From: Methylococcus mesophilus
GTDB lineage: Bacteria > Pseudomonadota > Gammaproteobacteria > Methylococcales > Methylococcaceae
Assembly: GCF_026247885.1 (NCBI RefSeq)
Contig: NZ_CP110921.1
Span: 1,607,001 to 1,671,000 of the forward strand
DNA: 64,000 bases
Reading direction: 5' to 3'
Program-made: the position numbers and the translations under genes
The notes under the pieces: generated by a model
Database searches by the model: none
Told to the model about the DNA's origin: nothing
Seen by the model: only the letters and a program-made list of their open reading frames with translations
Shown here: positions 48,883 through 57,947 of the stretch, piece by piece
Layout: every line of letters starts with the position of its first letter
Position numbering within the stretch: the first letter of the stretch is position 1

Positions 48883-49614
48883 TTAATGGGAGAGTGAAAA
48901 TTCCAGCGGCACCACGACCCAGCTTGCCACCGCCTTGCCGCCCTTGGTGGCCGGGACGAAGCGCCAGCGGCGGACAGTTTCCACGGCGGATTCGTCGAGG
49001 ATGTCGTGGCCGCTGCTGCCTTGCAGCTCAACCTCCGCCGGCAGGCCCGTCGGCAAGACGTGGACCTTGAGCATGACCTTGCCCTGCCAGCGCTGCTTCT
49101 TGGCGAACGCCGGGTATTCCGGCACGGGATTGTGCAGATAATTGGCGCTGAAGTTCGCAGGCGTCGAAGGCGGGACGGCCGGCGCGCTTGCTGCTCCGCC
49201 TTCCGACCGGGCCGCCGAGGCGCTTTCCGGTGGCGGCGCGCTGGAAACCTCACTCTTCGTCGAAGCTTCCTCGGCCGGCTTGACCGGCAGCGGCTTGGGC
49301 AAAGTCTTGGTCACCGGCTTGGGTTTGGCGACGGGTTTCGGCTTGGGCGGAGTCACCGGCTTCGGCGGCGCGGTCGGCGCCGGCGCGGGAGATGCAGCCG
49401 GTTCCTGGGCCTTCGGCGCCAGCATCTGCAGGGAAACCTCGATGGCCTGCTGCGGCACGCGCGCCGGCTCCAGCCGCTTCATTTCCCGCCAGGCAAGCCA
49501 CAGGCCGAGATGCGCCGCGGAAACCAGCAGCAGGATCACTGCGCCCGGTCGATAAAAAGATTCGGTCGTTGGCGGCAAAGGGCTGAGAGCGGGCAAGGGA
49601 AGGATCGGAACCAC
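48883..49614 (-). CDS. tonB: TonB energy-transducing protein
   Basis: 243 residues. A transmembrane anchor about 22-43 (GAVILLLVSAAHLGLWLAW), a Pro/Lys spacer about 75-120 (PKPVTPPKPKPVAKPKPVTK), and the C-terminal TonB domain (about 160-243: NPVPEYPAFAKKQRWQGKVM, then VETVRRWRFVPATKGGKAVA). Spans the periplasm to open outer-membrane receptors. Divergent from the DedA gene. Confidence 0.93.
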   Translation of the reverse strand: MVPILPLPALSPLPPTTESFYRPGAVILLLVSAAHLGLWLAWREMKRLEPARVPQQAIEVSLQMLAPKAQEPAASPAPAPTAPPKPVTPPKPKPVAKPKPVTKTLPKPLPVKPAEEASTKSEVSSAPPPESASAARSEGGAASAPAVPPSTPANFSANYLHNPVPEYPAFAKKQRWQGKVMLKVHVLPTGLPAEVELQGSSGHDILDESAVETVRRWRFVPATKGGKAVASWVVVPLEFSLSH

Positions 49615-49726
49615 ACGAGATGAACTATCATACAGGGTCTCCGATACCGATTCCTAGTCGCGACTCCCCGGCTCAATTCCGCCGTTTCAAGCCTATTTCC
49701 AAGACCTTACCCATACTCGGACCATC

Positions 49727-50386
49727 ATGCCTGAATTGACCAGTTATCTGGACTACATCCTCCATCTCAACCGGCATCTGCCGGAGCTGGCAGCGGCTCA
49801 CGGCAGCCAGATCTACTTGAGCCTGTTTCTGGTCGTGTTCTGCGAAACCGGCCTCGTCGTCCTCCCCTTCCTGCCCGGCGATTCGCTGCTGTTCGCCGCC
49901 GGCGCGGTGGCGGCTACCGGCGCCATGGACGTCTCGACCCTGGGCCTCGTCCTCGCCACGGCGGCGATCGTAGGCGATGCCGTCAACTACCTCGTAGGCT
50001 ATTTCTTCGGATACAAGCTCCACGACCGCAATTTCCTGCGCTTCATAAACCGGAAACACATCGAGCGCACGCACAGCTATTTCGAGCACTACGGAAAGAT
50101 GACCATCATCATCGCCCGCTTCGTGCCCATCGTGCGAACCTTCGCCCCATTCCTGGCCGGCGTCGGCAGCATGCGGTACGTCGAATTCGCCAGTTTCAAC
50201 GTCATCGGCGGCCTGCTCTGGGTAGGTCTCATGGTCGGAGCGGGTTACGGCTTCGGCAACATTCCCTGGGTCAAGGACAATTTCAGCATCGTCGTTCTAT
50301 CAATCATCGCCGTCTCGGTGCTGCCCCTGGTGATCGGCTATCTGCGCGAGCGATCGGCCCAAGCCGCACCCGCGCCGAAAAATTGA
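49727..50386 (+). CDS. DedA-family membrane protein
   Basis: 219 residues. DedA/VTT motifs: ETGLVVLPFLPGDSLLFAAG (about 44-63), GDAVNYLVGYFFGYKL, and RFVPIVRTFAPFLAGVGSM (about 131-149), with the conserved arginines of the family. Members flip polyprenyl phosphate or phosphatidylethanolamine and support membrane potential. The next gene is uppP, also concerned with undecaprenyl phosphate recycling, a suggestive pairing. Confidence 0.9.
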   Translation: MPELTSYLDYILHLNRHLPELAAAHGSQIYLSLFLVVFCETGLVVLPFLPGDSLLFAAGAVAATGAMDVSTLGLVLATAAIVGDAVNYLVGYFFGYKLHDRNFLRFINRKHIERTHSYFEHYGKMTIIIARFVPIVRTFAPFLAGVGSMRYVEFASFNVIGGLLWVGLMVGAGYGFGNIPWVKDNFSIVVLSIIAVSVLPLVIGYLRERSAQAAPAPKN

Positions 50387-50429
50387 TCCCTGCCGTTTCC
50401 AAATTCCTTCATAGCCATCCGATTCCGCC

Positions 50430-51254
50430 ATGCTGCTTCCTGACTGGCTCAATGCCCTGATCCTCGGCCTCGTCGAAGGCCTGACCGAGTTCCTGCCGGT
50501 GTCGAGCACCGGCCATCTCATCCTCGTGGGCGAGTTGCTGAAGTTCAACGACGACCGCGGCAAACTCTTCGAGGTCGTCATCCAATCCGGGGCGATCCTC
50601 GCCGTGTGCTGGGAATACCGGCGCAAGCTCATCGAACTGCTGTTCGGCCTCGGCCACAGTCGGCAGGCCCGCCGTTTCGTCATGAACCTCATCATCGCCT
50701 TCATCCCCGCCGGCGTCGTGGGATTCCTGGCCGGCAAAGCCATCAAGGCCCATCTCTTCAACTCGGGTGTCGTGGCTTCCGCATTTATCGTCGGCGGCTT
50801 CATCATTCTCTGGGTCGAGAGGCGGAGGCGGCCCGTCCGCGTCGATTCCATCGACGACATCGACTGGGGCCTGGCCCTCAAGCTCGGCCTGTTTCAAACG
50901 CTGGCCATGCTGTTTCCCGGCACCTCGCGCTCCGGCGCCACCATCATCGGCGGCCTCCTGCTGGGTCTGTCACGGCGGGCGGCGACCGAATTCTCGTTCT
51001 TCATGGCCATCCCGACGCTGTTCATCGCCACGGCCTACGACCTCTACAAGACTGGGGGAATCCTCCAGGTGGAAGACATCTCTTCCTTCGGGATCGGCTT
51101 CGCGGCCGCCTTCGTCAGCGCCTTCCTCGCCGTGCGCGGGCTGCTGCGCTACATCGGCGGACACGATTTCACCGCCTTCGCCTGGTACCGGATTGCCTTC
51201 GGTCTGGTCGTTCTGGCTACAGCCCATTACGGGCTGGTCGCCTGGAGCGCCTGA
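50430..51254 (+). CDS. uppP: Undecaprenyl-diphosphatase (BacA type)
   Basis: Dephosphorylates undecaprenyl pyrophosphate to recycle the cell-wall carrier lipid; gives bacitracin resistance. 274 residues with the two active-site repeats [20 protein letters not shown] (about 11-30) and [20 protein letters not shown] (about 163-182). About eight helices. 43 bp after the DedA gene. The stop lies in a short tandem repeat, GAGCGCCT x3. Confidence 0.95.
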   Translation: MLLPDWLNALILGLVEGLTEFLPVSSTGHLILVGELLKFNDDRGKLFEVVIQSGAILAVCWEYRRKLIELLFGLGHSRQARRFVMNLIIAFIPAGVVGFLAGKAIKAHLFNSGVVASAFIVGGFIILWVERRRRPVRVDSIDDIDWGLALKLGLFQTLAMLFPGTSRSGATIIGGLLLGLSRRAATEFSFFMAIPTLFIATAYDLYKTGGILQVEDISSFGIGFAAAFVSAFLAVRGLLRYIGGHDFTAFAWYRIAFGLVVLATAHYGLVAWSA

Positions 51255-51326
51255 GCGCCTGAGCGCCGGGCAGGACGTGGTAAACTTTCCGCAAAACTCC
51301 TGCACAACGAACCCAACCCTCACCGA

Positions 51327-51854
51327 ATGCAAATCGTCGCAACCCTACTGGGCGCCGACCGCCTGAATCTGATCGCCGAAATCAGCCAGGTGGTGAGCGA
51401 GTGCAAATGTACCCTGCTCGAAAGCCGCATGACCGAACTCGGCACCGAATTCGCCGGCCATCTGATGGTGGAAGGCAACTGGAACCACATTGCCCGGTTC
51501 GAAAGCGCGCTGGAAAACCTGGCCGCCCGCTATGCGCTCAAGATCCACATGCTGCGGGCCCCCGAAGACAAGCCGCGGGAAGACGACGCGATTCCTTATG
51601 CCGTGGACGTGGTGGCCGGAGAGAACGGCAGCCACCTGTTCGAACTCGCGGATTTCTTCGTCGCCCGCAACATCAAGATCCTGGACGTCAGCACCAGCCG
51701 CCCGCCTGCACCCTACAGCGGGACGCCGATGTTCATCGGCCACCTGACCGTGATGATCCCGCCGGACCTGAAAATCATCCCGTTGCGGGACGAATTCGTC
51801 GAATTCTGCGACCGGCAAAACCTCGATGCCATCCTGGAGCCGGTCAAACGCTGA
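51327..51854 (+). CDS. gcvR: Glycine cleavage system transcriptional repressor-like ACT protein
   Basis: 175 residues, two ACT domains: about 3-80 (ATLLGADRLNLIAEISQVVS and on) and about 92-170 (VDVVAGENGSHLFELADFFV and on). This tandem ACT layout without a DNA-binding domain is GcvR, which in E. coli binds glycine and inhibits the activator GcvA. Adjacent to bcp as in many gammaproteobacteria. No gcv genes are seen here. Confidence 0.85.
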   Translation: MQIVATLLGADRLNLIAEISQVVSECKCTLLESRMTELGTEFAGHLMVEGNWNHIARFESALENLAARYALKIHMLRAPEDKPREDDAIPYAVDVVAGENGSHLFELADFFVARNIKILDVSTSRPPAPYSGTPMFIGHLTVMIPPDLKIIPLRDEFVEFCDRQNLDAILEPVKR

Positions 51855-51879
51855 CCCGTTTTTCCACAGGAGCCTCCCC

Positions 51880-52365
51880 ATGAGCACACCGACGATCGGA
51901 CAACCCGTTCCGGACTTCCGGGCCGAATCGACCGTAGGCCAGCCGTTCCAACTGTCCGACCGGCGCGGCCGCCACCTGATCTTCTACTTCTATCCCAAGG
52001 ACAGCACACCGGGATGCACTCAGGAAGGCCAGGATTTCCGCGACCTTTACCCCGAGTTCCAGAAGCTCGGCGCGGACATCGTGGGGGTTTCCCGCGACAG
52101 CCTGAAATCGCACGAGCGCTTCCGCTGCAAGTACGAATTTCCGTTCGAGCTGCTCTCCGACGGCGACGAAACGCTGTGCCGGCTGTTCGACGTCATCCGC
52201 CTGAAAAACATGTACGGTAAACAGGTGCGAGGCATCGAGCGCAGCACTTTCGTGATCGACGCCGAAGGACGGCTCGCCGCCGAATGGCGCAAGGTCAGCG
52301 TCAAAGGACATGCCGAGGAGGTGCTCCGGGCCGTCGCAGGGCTCGCCGCGAACACCTCCGCTTGA
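51880..52365 (+). CDS. bcp: Peroxiredoxin Bcp (thiol peroxidase)
   Basis: 161 residues from ATG 51880 (MSTPTIGQPVPDFRAESTVG) with AGGAG upstream. Peroxidatic Cys46 in KDSTPGCTQEGQDFRDLYPE. E. coli Bcp has its resolving Cys five residues later; here that position is Gln, so it is a 1-Cys type or uses another cysteine (near LCRLFDV). It reduces peroxides with thioredoxin. Confidence 0.93.
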   Translation: MSTPTIGQPVPDFRAESTVGQPFQLSDRRGRHLIFYFYPKDSTPGCTQEGQDFRDLYPEFQKLGADIVGVSRDSLKSHERFRCKYEFPFELLSDGDETLCRLFDVIRLKNMYGKQVRGIERSTFVIDAEGRLAAEWRKVSVKGHAEEVLRAVAGLAANTSA

Positions 52366-52391
52366 TTGCTTCTCAAACGGAAATCCGCCCC

Positions 52392-53801
52392 ATGACGTCT
52401 GCCGCCGATCGCAAGCTGTTCGTGCTCGACACCAATGTGCTGATGCACGATCCCGCCTCCCTGTTCCGCTTCCAGGAGCACGACATCTTCATCCCGATGA
52501 TCGTGCTGGAAGAGCTCGATCACGGCAAGAAGGGCTTGTCCGACGTGGCGCGGAACGCCCGCCAGGCCAGCCGCTTCCTCGACGAACTGGTCCACCTGAC
52601 CGCCCTGGACGACATCGACCAGGGCATCCCGCTGACGCGGACCGACTATGCCGGCCGCATCGACGACCGTTGCCAGGGCCGATTGTTTTTCCAGACGCGC
52701 CGTCTCGCCGCCTCCCTCCCCGTCAGCCTGCCCGGCGACATTCCGGACAACTCGATCCTGGCAACGCTCCTGGCGCTGTCCGAAGAATGCCCCAACCGGC
52801 AGGTGGTGCTGGTGTCGAAAGACATCAACATGCGCATCAAGGCCACGGTGCTTGGCCTTCGGGCCGAGGACTACCACAACGACCAGGTCCTGGACGACGT
52901 CAACCTGCTTTACAGCGGCGCCATCGAGCTGCCGCCCGACTTCTGGGACACCCACGGCGGCAAGATGGAATCCTGGCAGGAACGCGGCCGTACTTTCTAC
53001 CGGGTCCAGGGCCCGCTGGTGAAGGACTTCTTCCCCAACCAGTACGTCTATCTGGCCGACGACTCCCAGTTCGAAGCCATCGTGCGCCGGCGCGAAAACG
53101 GCAGCGCCGTCATCGAGCTGGCCCGCGATTTCCGCACGCCGCAGCACGCCGTCTGGGGCATCCAGGCCCGCAACCGCGAACAGAATTTCGCCCTCAACGT
53201 CCTGCTCGATCCGGACATCGACTTCGTTACCCTGCTCGGCAGCGCCGGCACCGGCAAGACCCTGCTGGCCCTGGCCGCCGGTCTGGTCATGACGTTGGAC
53301 CAGAAGCTGTACCGCGAGATCATCATGAGCCGGGAAACGATTCCGCTGGGCGAGGACATCGGCTTCCTTCCCGGCACGGAGGAAGAGAAGATGACGCCCT
53401 GGATGGGCGCGCTGCTCGACAACCTGGAACTGCTCAGCAGCCATGAGAACGCCGGCGCCTGGGAACGGGCGGCGACCAACACCCTGCTGCTCAACCGGGT
53501 CAAGGTCAGATCGCTCAACTTCATGCGCGGCCGCACCTTCCTCAACCGGTACATCATCCTCGACGAGGCGCAGAACCTGACGTCGAAGCAAATGAAGACC
53601 CTGATCACCCGCGCCGGCCCCGGCACCAAGATCGTCTGCCTCGGCAACATCGGCCAGATCGACACGCCCTACCTCACCGGCACCACCTCCGGCCTCACCT
53701 ACGTCGTCGACCGATTCAAGCAATGGCCGCACGCGGCCCACATCACGCTGCGCCGGGGCGAGCGTTCGCGGCTAGCGGATTTTGCCTCGGATACCCTCTG
53801 A
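52392..53801 (+). CDS. PIN-PhoH ATPase (YlaK-like)
   Basis: 469 residues from ATG 52392. A PIN nuclease domain (about 8-150: KLFVLDTNVLMHDPASLFRF) is fused to a PhoH ATPase (about 235-465) with Walker A LLGSAGTGKTLLALAAGL and Walker B RYIILDEAQNLTSKQMKTLI. PhoH2-type proteins unwind and cut RNA. 26 bp after bcp. The ATPase retains DEAQN, so it is probably active. Confidence 0.92.
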   Translation: MTSAADRKLFVLDTNVLMHDPASLFRFQEHDIFIPMIVLEELDHGKKGLSDVARNARQASRFLDELVHLTALDDIDQGIPLTRTDYAGRIDDRCQGRLFFQTRRLAASLPVSLPGDIPDNSILATLLALSEECPNRQVVLVSKDINMRIKATVLGLRAEDYHNDQVLDDVNLLYSGAIELPPDFWDTHGGKMESWQERGRTFYRVQGPLVKDFFPNQYVYLADDSQFEAIVRRRENGSAVIELARDFRTPQHAVWGIQARNREQNFALNVLLDPDIDFVTLLGSAGTGKTLLALAAGLVMTLDQKLYREIIMSRETIPLGEDIGFLPGTEEEKMTPWMGALLDNLELLSSHENAGAWERAATNTLLLNRVKVRSLNFMRGRTFLNRYIILDEAQNLTSKQMKTLITRAGPGTKIVCLGNIGQIDTPYLTGTTSGLTYVVDRFKQWPHAAHITLRRGERSRLADFASDTL

Positions 53802-53810
53802 CCCCCGGGC

Positions 53811-54899
53811 TTACTGTCCACCGGCGGCGGACATTTCGCCTTCCCCCAACCGCGGCCACGCACTGAGCACAGCCTTCACCAGCGTCGCCAGCGGGATGGC
53901 GAAGAACACGCCCCAGAATCCCCACCAGCCGCCGAAGAAAAGGATCGCCACGATGATGGCCACGGGATGGAGGTTGACCACCTCGGAAAACAGCAAGGGC
54001 ACCAGCATCACGCCGTCCAGCGCCTGAATGATGGCGTAGGCCAGCATCAGGTACCAGAAATCGTCCGAGACGCCCCATTGGAAGAACGCGACGATCATGA
54101 CGGGAAAGGTCACCAGAGTCGCGCCGACATACGGGATGATGACCGAAAGCCCCATCAGCACGGCGAGCAGCAGGGCGTAGTTCAAGCCCATCAAGGAAAA
54201 GGTCACGAAGCTGGCCGCGAACAGGATGACAATCTCGACGAATTTTCCGCGCACGTAGTTGCCGATCTGCATGTCGACCTCTTTCCACACGCGGTTGGAC
54301 AGGTTGCGGTCGCGCGGAAGGTACTGGGTGAACCAGCCCAGGATGCGGTCCCGGTCCTTCAGGAAGAAGAACACCAGGAGCGGCACCAGGATGAAATAGA
54401 CCACCACGGTGATGAGGCTGACCAGGGAAGCATAGGAATAGGTCAGCATGGACTGCCCGTAGGAGATCAGCTCCGCCCGGATCACGCCGATCAGATCGTT
54501 CACCTGCTCCTGGGTGACGTAGTCCGGATAGCGCTCCGGCAGTTCCATGATCAGCACCTGCCCGCGGTTGACCCAGCTCGGTGCCTGCTCGATCAATTGA
54601 AGGGTCTGCTGGTACAGAAGCGGCAGCAGGCCGACGAAAATGACCAGCAGCAGCGTCAGGAACAGAAGATAAACCGCGATGACCGAGACCAGCCGCGGGA
54701 GCTTCCTCTGCTCGCCGACCTCCACCAGGCCGTCCAGCAGGTAGGCGATGACGCCTGCGGCGAACACCGGCATCAGCATCTTGGCCAGGCTGACCACGAC
54801 GATGAAGCCGACTACCAGCAGAATCGCAAATGAGACGGCCTGGGCGTTGGGAAGTATCCGCCTGAACCAGTCGCTGAGCCATTCGCGCAAATGCTGCAT
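53811..54899 (-). CDS. AI-2E-family permease (PerM-like)
   Basis: 362 residues, about eight transmembrane helices with a soluble segment about 90-150. C-terminal signature YAIIQALDGVMLVPLLFSEV followed by NLHPVAIIVAILFFGGWWGF is that of PerM. Convergent with the PIN-PhoH gene, 9 bp apart. PerM homologues are putative permeases, some exporting Na+ or signals. Divergent from the ROK kinase. Confidence 0.88.
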   Translation of the reverse strand: MQHLREWLSDWFRRILPNAQAVSFAILLVVGFIVVVSLAKMLMPVFAAGVIAYLLDGLVEVGEQRKLPRLVSVIAVYLLFLTLLLVIFVGLLPLLYQQTLQLIEQAPSWVNRGQVLIMELPERYPDYVTQEQVNDLIGVIRAELISYGQSMLTYSYASLVSLITVVVYFILVPLLVFFFLKDRDRILGWFTQYLPRDRNLSNRVWKEVDMQIGNYVRGKFVEIVILFAASFVTFSLMGLNYALLLAVLMGLSVIIPYVGATLVTFPVMIVAFFQWGVSDDFWYLMLAYAIIQALDGVMLVPLLFSEVVNLHPVAIIVAILFFGGWWGFWGVFFAIPLATLVKAVLSAWPRLGEGEMSAAGGQ

Positions 54900-55053
54900 A
54901 TCCCCTCCCTCACATTTTTTTAATTATTGGACGCCCGGCCGGGCTTTTGGCCTGCATGGTACTACACGCCCGCCGGGTCTTCCCTCTCCGCCGCTTGCGC
55001 ATGAACGCCGGTCCTGGCTACCCTCACGGTTTTTTGACTGACACCTTGACTTC

Positions 55054-55956
55054 ATGAGCTTGCTGCTGGGCGTCGACCTCGGGGGAACGAAGGTCGAACT
55101 GATCGCCCTGACCTCCCATGGCCGGGAACTGCTCCGGCGCCGCGCCGATACGCCTCAAGGCAATTACCCGGAAACCATCCGGACCATCGTGAAACTGGTC
55201 GAGGAAGCCGAAGACGAACTGGCCGAGAAAGGCACGGTGGGGATCGGCACGCCGGGCGCGGTGTCGGCGGCGACGGGGCGGCTGAAGAACTCCAATTCAG
55301 TGTGCTTGAACGGCATGCCACTGCGGGAAGACTTGGCGCGGGCGCTGGGCCGGCCAGTGCGGCTGGCGAACGACGCCGACTGCTTTAGCCTGTCCGAAGC
55401 CGTGGACGGCGCCGCGGCCCGCGCCGAAATCGTGTTCGGGGTGATCCTGGGCACCGGTGTAGGCGGCGGCATCGTGGTGCGGGGCAAGCTGCTCAACGGC
55501 GCCAACGCCATCGCCGGAGAGTGGGGCCACAATCCGCTGCCCTGGCCGCAAGGCGTCGAACGCCCCGGGCCACCCTGCTACTGCGGCAGGAGCGGCTGCA
55601 TCGAGACCTTCCTGTCCGGTCCGGGCCTCGCCCGCGACCACGAGCGCCGGACCGGCGAATCCCTGGACGCCAAGACCATCGCCGAACGCGCGGAAGTCGG
55701 CTATTCGACCTGCCGCGGCAGCATGGCGCTCTACGAAGACCGGCTGGCCCGGGCACTGGCCCACGTCATCAACATCCTGGACCCGCACGTCATCGTACTG
55801 GGCGGCGGGCTTTCCAACTGCGCGCGGCTGTACGCCAACGTACCGCGGCTGTGGGGAAAATACGTATTCTCCGACCGGATCGACACCAAGCTGGTGCCGC
55901 CGCGCTACGGCGATTCCAGCGGGGTACGGGGAGCAGCCTGGCTGTGGAAGCGCTGA
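55054..55956 (+). CDS. ROK-family sugar kinase (fructokinase/glucokinase-like)
   Basis: 300 residues. ATP-binding phosphate-1 loop GVDLGGTKVELIALTSHG (about 6-23), second loop GVILGTGVGGGIVVRGKL, and zinc-binding ROK signature CYCGRSGCIETFLSGPGL (about 175-192). The catalytic Asp lies in RLANDADCFSLSEAVDG. E. coli Mak (fructokinase) shares this layout, so a hexose kinase is likely. The last 61 bases of the gene are part of an 88-bp direct repeat found again at 56797. Confidence 0.9.
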   Translation: MSLLLGVDLGGTKVELIALTSHGRELLRRRADTPQGNYPETIRTIVKLVEEAEDELAEKGTVGIGTPGAVSAATGRLKNSNSVCLNGMPLREDLARALGRPVRLANDADCFSLSEAVDGAAARAEIVFGVILGTGVGGGIVVRGKLLNGANAIAGEWGHNPLPWPQGVERPGPPCYCGRSGCIETFLSGPGLARDHERRTGESLDAKTIAERAEVGYSTCRGSMALYEDRLARALAHVINILDPHVIVLGGGLSNCARLYANVPRLWGKYVFSDRIDTKLVPPRYGDSSGVRGAAWLWKR

Positions 55957-55983
55957 ACTACCGGGCCGGCGCGGACCAGAACA
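55896..55983. repeat. 88-bp direct repeat, copy 1
   Basis: Covers the end of the ROK gene (coding for SSGVRGAAWLWKR and stop) and continues into bases equal to the 3' end of the substrate-binding-protein gene. It matches 56797-56884 in 85 of 88 bases, differing by a C/T, an A/C and an A/G. Confidence 0.92.
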
Positions 55984-56221
55984 GGATCAGCGTGTAACGC
56001 TAGTGGCTGCGCCCTCTGTCGTCGTTACGGTGTTCATCCGGGCTCGGCCCTCTTCAGCGCCAATGCGCTCCAGACAGTTTTTGCTGTCGCTCCGGCGCTT
56101 CCGTACCACTGGGCGGCGGGGTTAACTGGTTGATCTTTCTTGCATCTCGTCTAATGTTATCGTTGTTTTTGATCGAGAAATTCAGCGAAGGGCGCTTTTC
56201 AACCTTAACCAGAACGAGGGG
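55984..56221. other. Left part of the insert: hairpin-rich, gene-free
   Basis: 238 bp between repeat copy 1 and the 159-residue gene. Around 56066-56119 the bases AGCGCC...GACAG-TTTTT-CTGTC...GGCGCT form an imperfect nested hairpin, with TAACGCTAGTGG at its left and CCACTGGGCGG at its right. It could be a recombination-site-like structure, but core motifs do not match an attC convincingly. No promoter assigned. Confidence 0.45.
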
Positions 56222-56701
56222 ATGCCAATGAATGACTGGGCCAAGATATTGGGAACGAGCAGCGTCATGGCTGCCTTGGTAAGCTGGTTCGCCGCCTCGT
56301 ATAAAGTCGATCAGGAATTACGTAGCAGACAAATCGAGGCCGGATATGAATCACTGGTCAAAGCTAATACCCTGGCATGGCAATCACTAGGCCTGAAGGA
56401 AGAGGCTGAACGAGAGAAAAATTCGGCGTTGACAGACGAATCGCAGCGGTTAAAGAGAGAGTCAGATGCTTTGTATATCAGCGCTCGACAAACAATAACT
56501 GCATTTGGAGATGAGCGTGTTGTTAAAGCTTTGAGTGACTACTACGCCATGTATAAGGGAGCTTCAAAGCCTTGCCCCGATAAGGAGAGATTCATGGTCG
56601 ACACGAAGATATATAAAGCGATCCGGGAAACATTAGGCGTTGGTGGAAATGTCACGGACGAACAGATAGCCAATCTCATGTATACGTGCAGCCTAAAGTG
56701 A
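56222..56701 (+). CDS. Unknown single-helix membrane protein in the inserted segment
   Basis: 159 residues. MNDWAKILGTSSVMAALVSW begins an N-terminal hydrophobic helix (about 8-27), then a long charged helical region rich in Glu, Lys and Ser (QIEAGYESLVKANTLAWQSL), and a C-terminal part with two cysteines (KPCPDKERF and YTCSLK). The gene is much AT-richer than both neighbours. Architecture resembles the cassette protein at 24772-25218, but I see no real sequence match. It is the only gene in the repeat-bounded insert. Function unknown. Confidence 0.7.
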   Translation: MPMNDWAKILGTSSVMAALVSWFAASYKVDQELRSRQIEAGYESLVKANTLAWQSLGLKEEAEREKNSALTDESQRLKRESDALYISARQTITAFGDERVVKALSDYYAMYKGASKPCPDKERFMVDTKIYKAIRETLGVGGNVTDEQIANLMYTCSLK

Positions 56702-56796
56702 CGTCGGCCAGCTTAGTGGGTGTTTCAGGGAGTCATTGCCGATCCCGACGGAAACCAGGATCAATAATAAGATCAACCAAACCCTCCTGCTTCTCC

Positions 56797-56884
56797 GCCG
56801 CCGCGCTATGGCGCTTCCAGCGGGGTACGGGGAGCGGCCTGGCTGTGGAAGCGCTGAACTACCGGGCCGGCGCGGACCAGAACA
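56797..56884. repeat. 88-bp direct repeat, copy 2
   Basis: Same bases as copy 1 with three substitutions, 901 bp away in the same orientation. Its right part is the genuine 3' end of the substrate-binding-protein gene (reverse strand ...VFWSAPAR and stop) while its left part is a displaced copy of the ROK gene end. Confidence 0.92.
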
Positions 56885-57833
56885 CACCGGGCGGCAGCTC
56901 TGCTCCACCCTGTGCGAACTCGGCTCCGCCGAACCCGCGCAGCAGCGCATAGACCTTTTCCGCGCTGGCGGTTTGGGCCGCGCCGGTCTCGGTGATCCGG
57001 CCCTCGCAGTAACCCTTGCGCAAGGCCGCCAGCACTTCCGGCCTGGATTCGCCGCTCAAGGGAGCGACCTTCGCCCAAGCGTCATCGGAGGTGCAGAGCG
57101 CTTCCCTCGCACCATCCATGCCCTTGAGCAAACCATCGAGCGCCGCGCGGTTACGTTGCGCCCAGCCTTCGCGGAACACCAAACCGAGGCTGGCCATCCC
57201 CGGATCGACGCCGAGTTCGCGCAAGACGTCCCGGCCGTCGATGAGGCGGCGGAAGCCCTCGCTTTCCAGCCTGGCAGCGAAATGCCAGTAGGTGAGCAGC
57301 GCATCGAGCCGCCCCTGCTTGAGCTGCTGCGCCAGCAGCGGCGGGGCGCCGAACACCGGCTCGGCCTGGGTCGCCAGATCGAGGCCATATTTCTGCTGGG
57401 CCGCACCTTTGAGCAGCAGCCAGTTCTTGTCCAGGCCGCCGCCGACCACACCCACCCGCTTGTCCTTGAGATCGGCCAGGGTCCGGATTGCGGAATCGGC
57501 CTTCACCATCACTACACCCTGATGGCTGGAATAGGGCACGAAGCTGTAATCCGCCCCCTTCGCCCGCTGTCGCGCTACCCAGATCCAGTCGGTCGCGATC
57601 AGGTCGACGCTGCCGCCCTGCAAGGCGATCTTGCCAGCGTCGGGCCCTGCCAAAACCGTGATATCCAGCGCAACACCGTTGGCCTTATCCAGCCCGGCGT
57701 GGCGCATCGCCGCCATTTCCCAGTTGACGGTGCCGGTGGCGAGGATCCCGATGCGGACGGTTGCCTGCTCGGCTGCGAAGGAAAACGATGCGCCGAGTAA
57801 ACCGGCAATAAACGTCAGGCGCTTCAGGATCAT
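56859..57833 (-). CDS. ABC transporter periplasmic substrate-binding protein (NMT1/SsuA-like)
   Basis: 324 residues from ATG 57833 (MILKRLTFIAGLLGASFSFA, a signal peptide cut near AEQ). The mature protein has the two-lobed NMT1-like fold: VRIGILATGTVNWEMAAMRH, GSVDLIATDWIWVARQRAKG, then ADLKDKRVGVVGGGLDKNWL and LLTYWHFAARLE. Such proteins bind nitrate, sulfonates, taurine or thiamine precursors; which one is unclear. No permease or ATPase gene lies beside it, so it may be an orphan or serve a remote transporter. Its last codons lie in direct repeat copy 2. Confidence 0.82.
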   Translation of the reverse strand: MILKRLTFIAGLLGASFSFAAEQATVRIGILATGTVNWEMAAMRHAGLDKANGVALDITVLAGPDAGKIALQGGSVDLIATDWIWVARQRAKGADYSFVPYSSHQGVVMVKADSAIRTLADLKDKRVGVVGGGLDKNWLLLKGAAQQKYGLDLATQAEPVFGAPPLLAQQLKQGRLDALLTYWHFAARLESEGFRRLIDGRDVLRELGVDPGMASLGLVFREGWAQRNRAALDGLLKGMDGAREALCTSDDAWAKVAPLSGESRPEVLAALRKGYCEGRITETGAAQTASAEKVYALLRGFGGAEFAQGGAELPPGVFWSAPAR

Positions 57834-57947
57834 CGGGCAGGCTCCCAAAAATTGCGCATTATGAGTCCGCCGCCATATTGAAACCATGCCCTCCGACATT
57901 TTCGATTACCATGGCCGCGTCCCGCCCACCCGCTCAATCGAATCTCC

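Noticed and set aside
55992..56124. A third attC at the left of the 56-kb insert
   Set aside because: Nested hairpin is present but the outer cores (GTGTAAC and GTTAACT) do not pair well and no extrahelical-base pattern was found.
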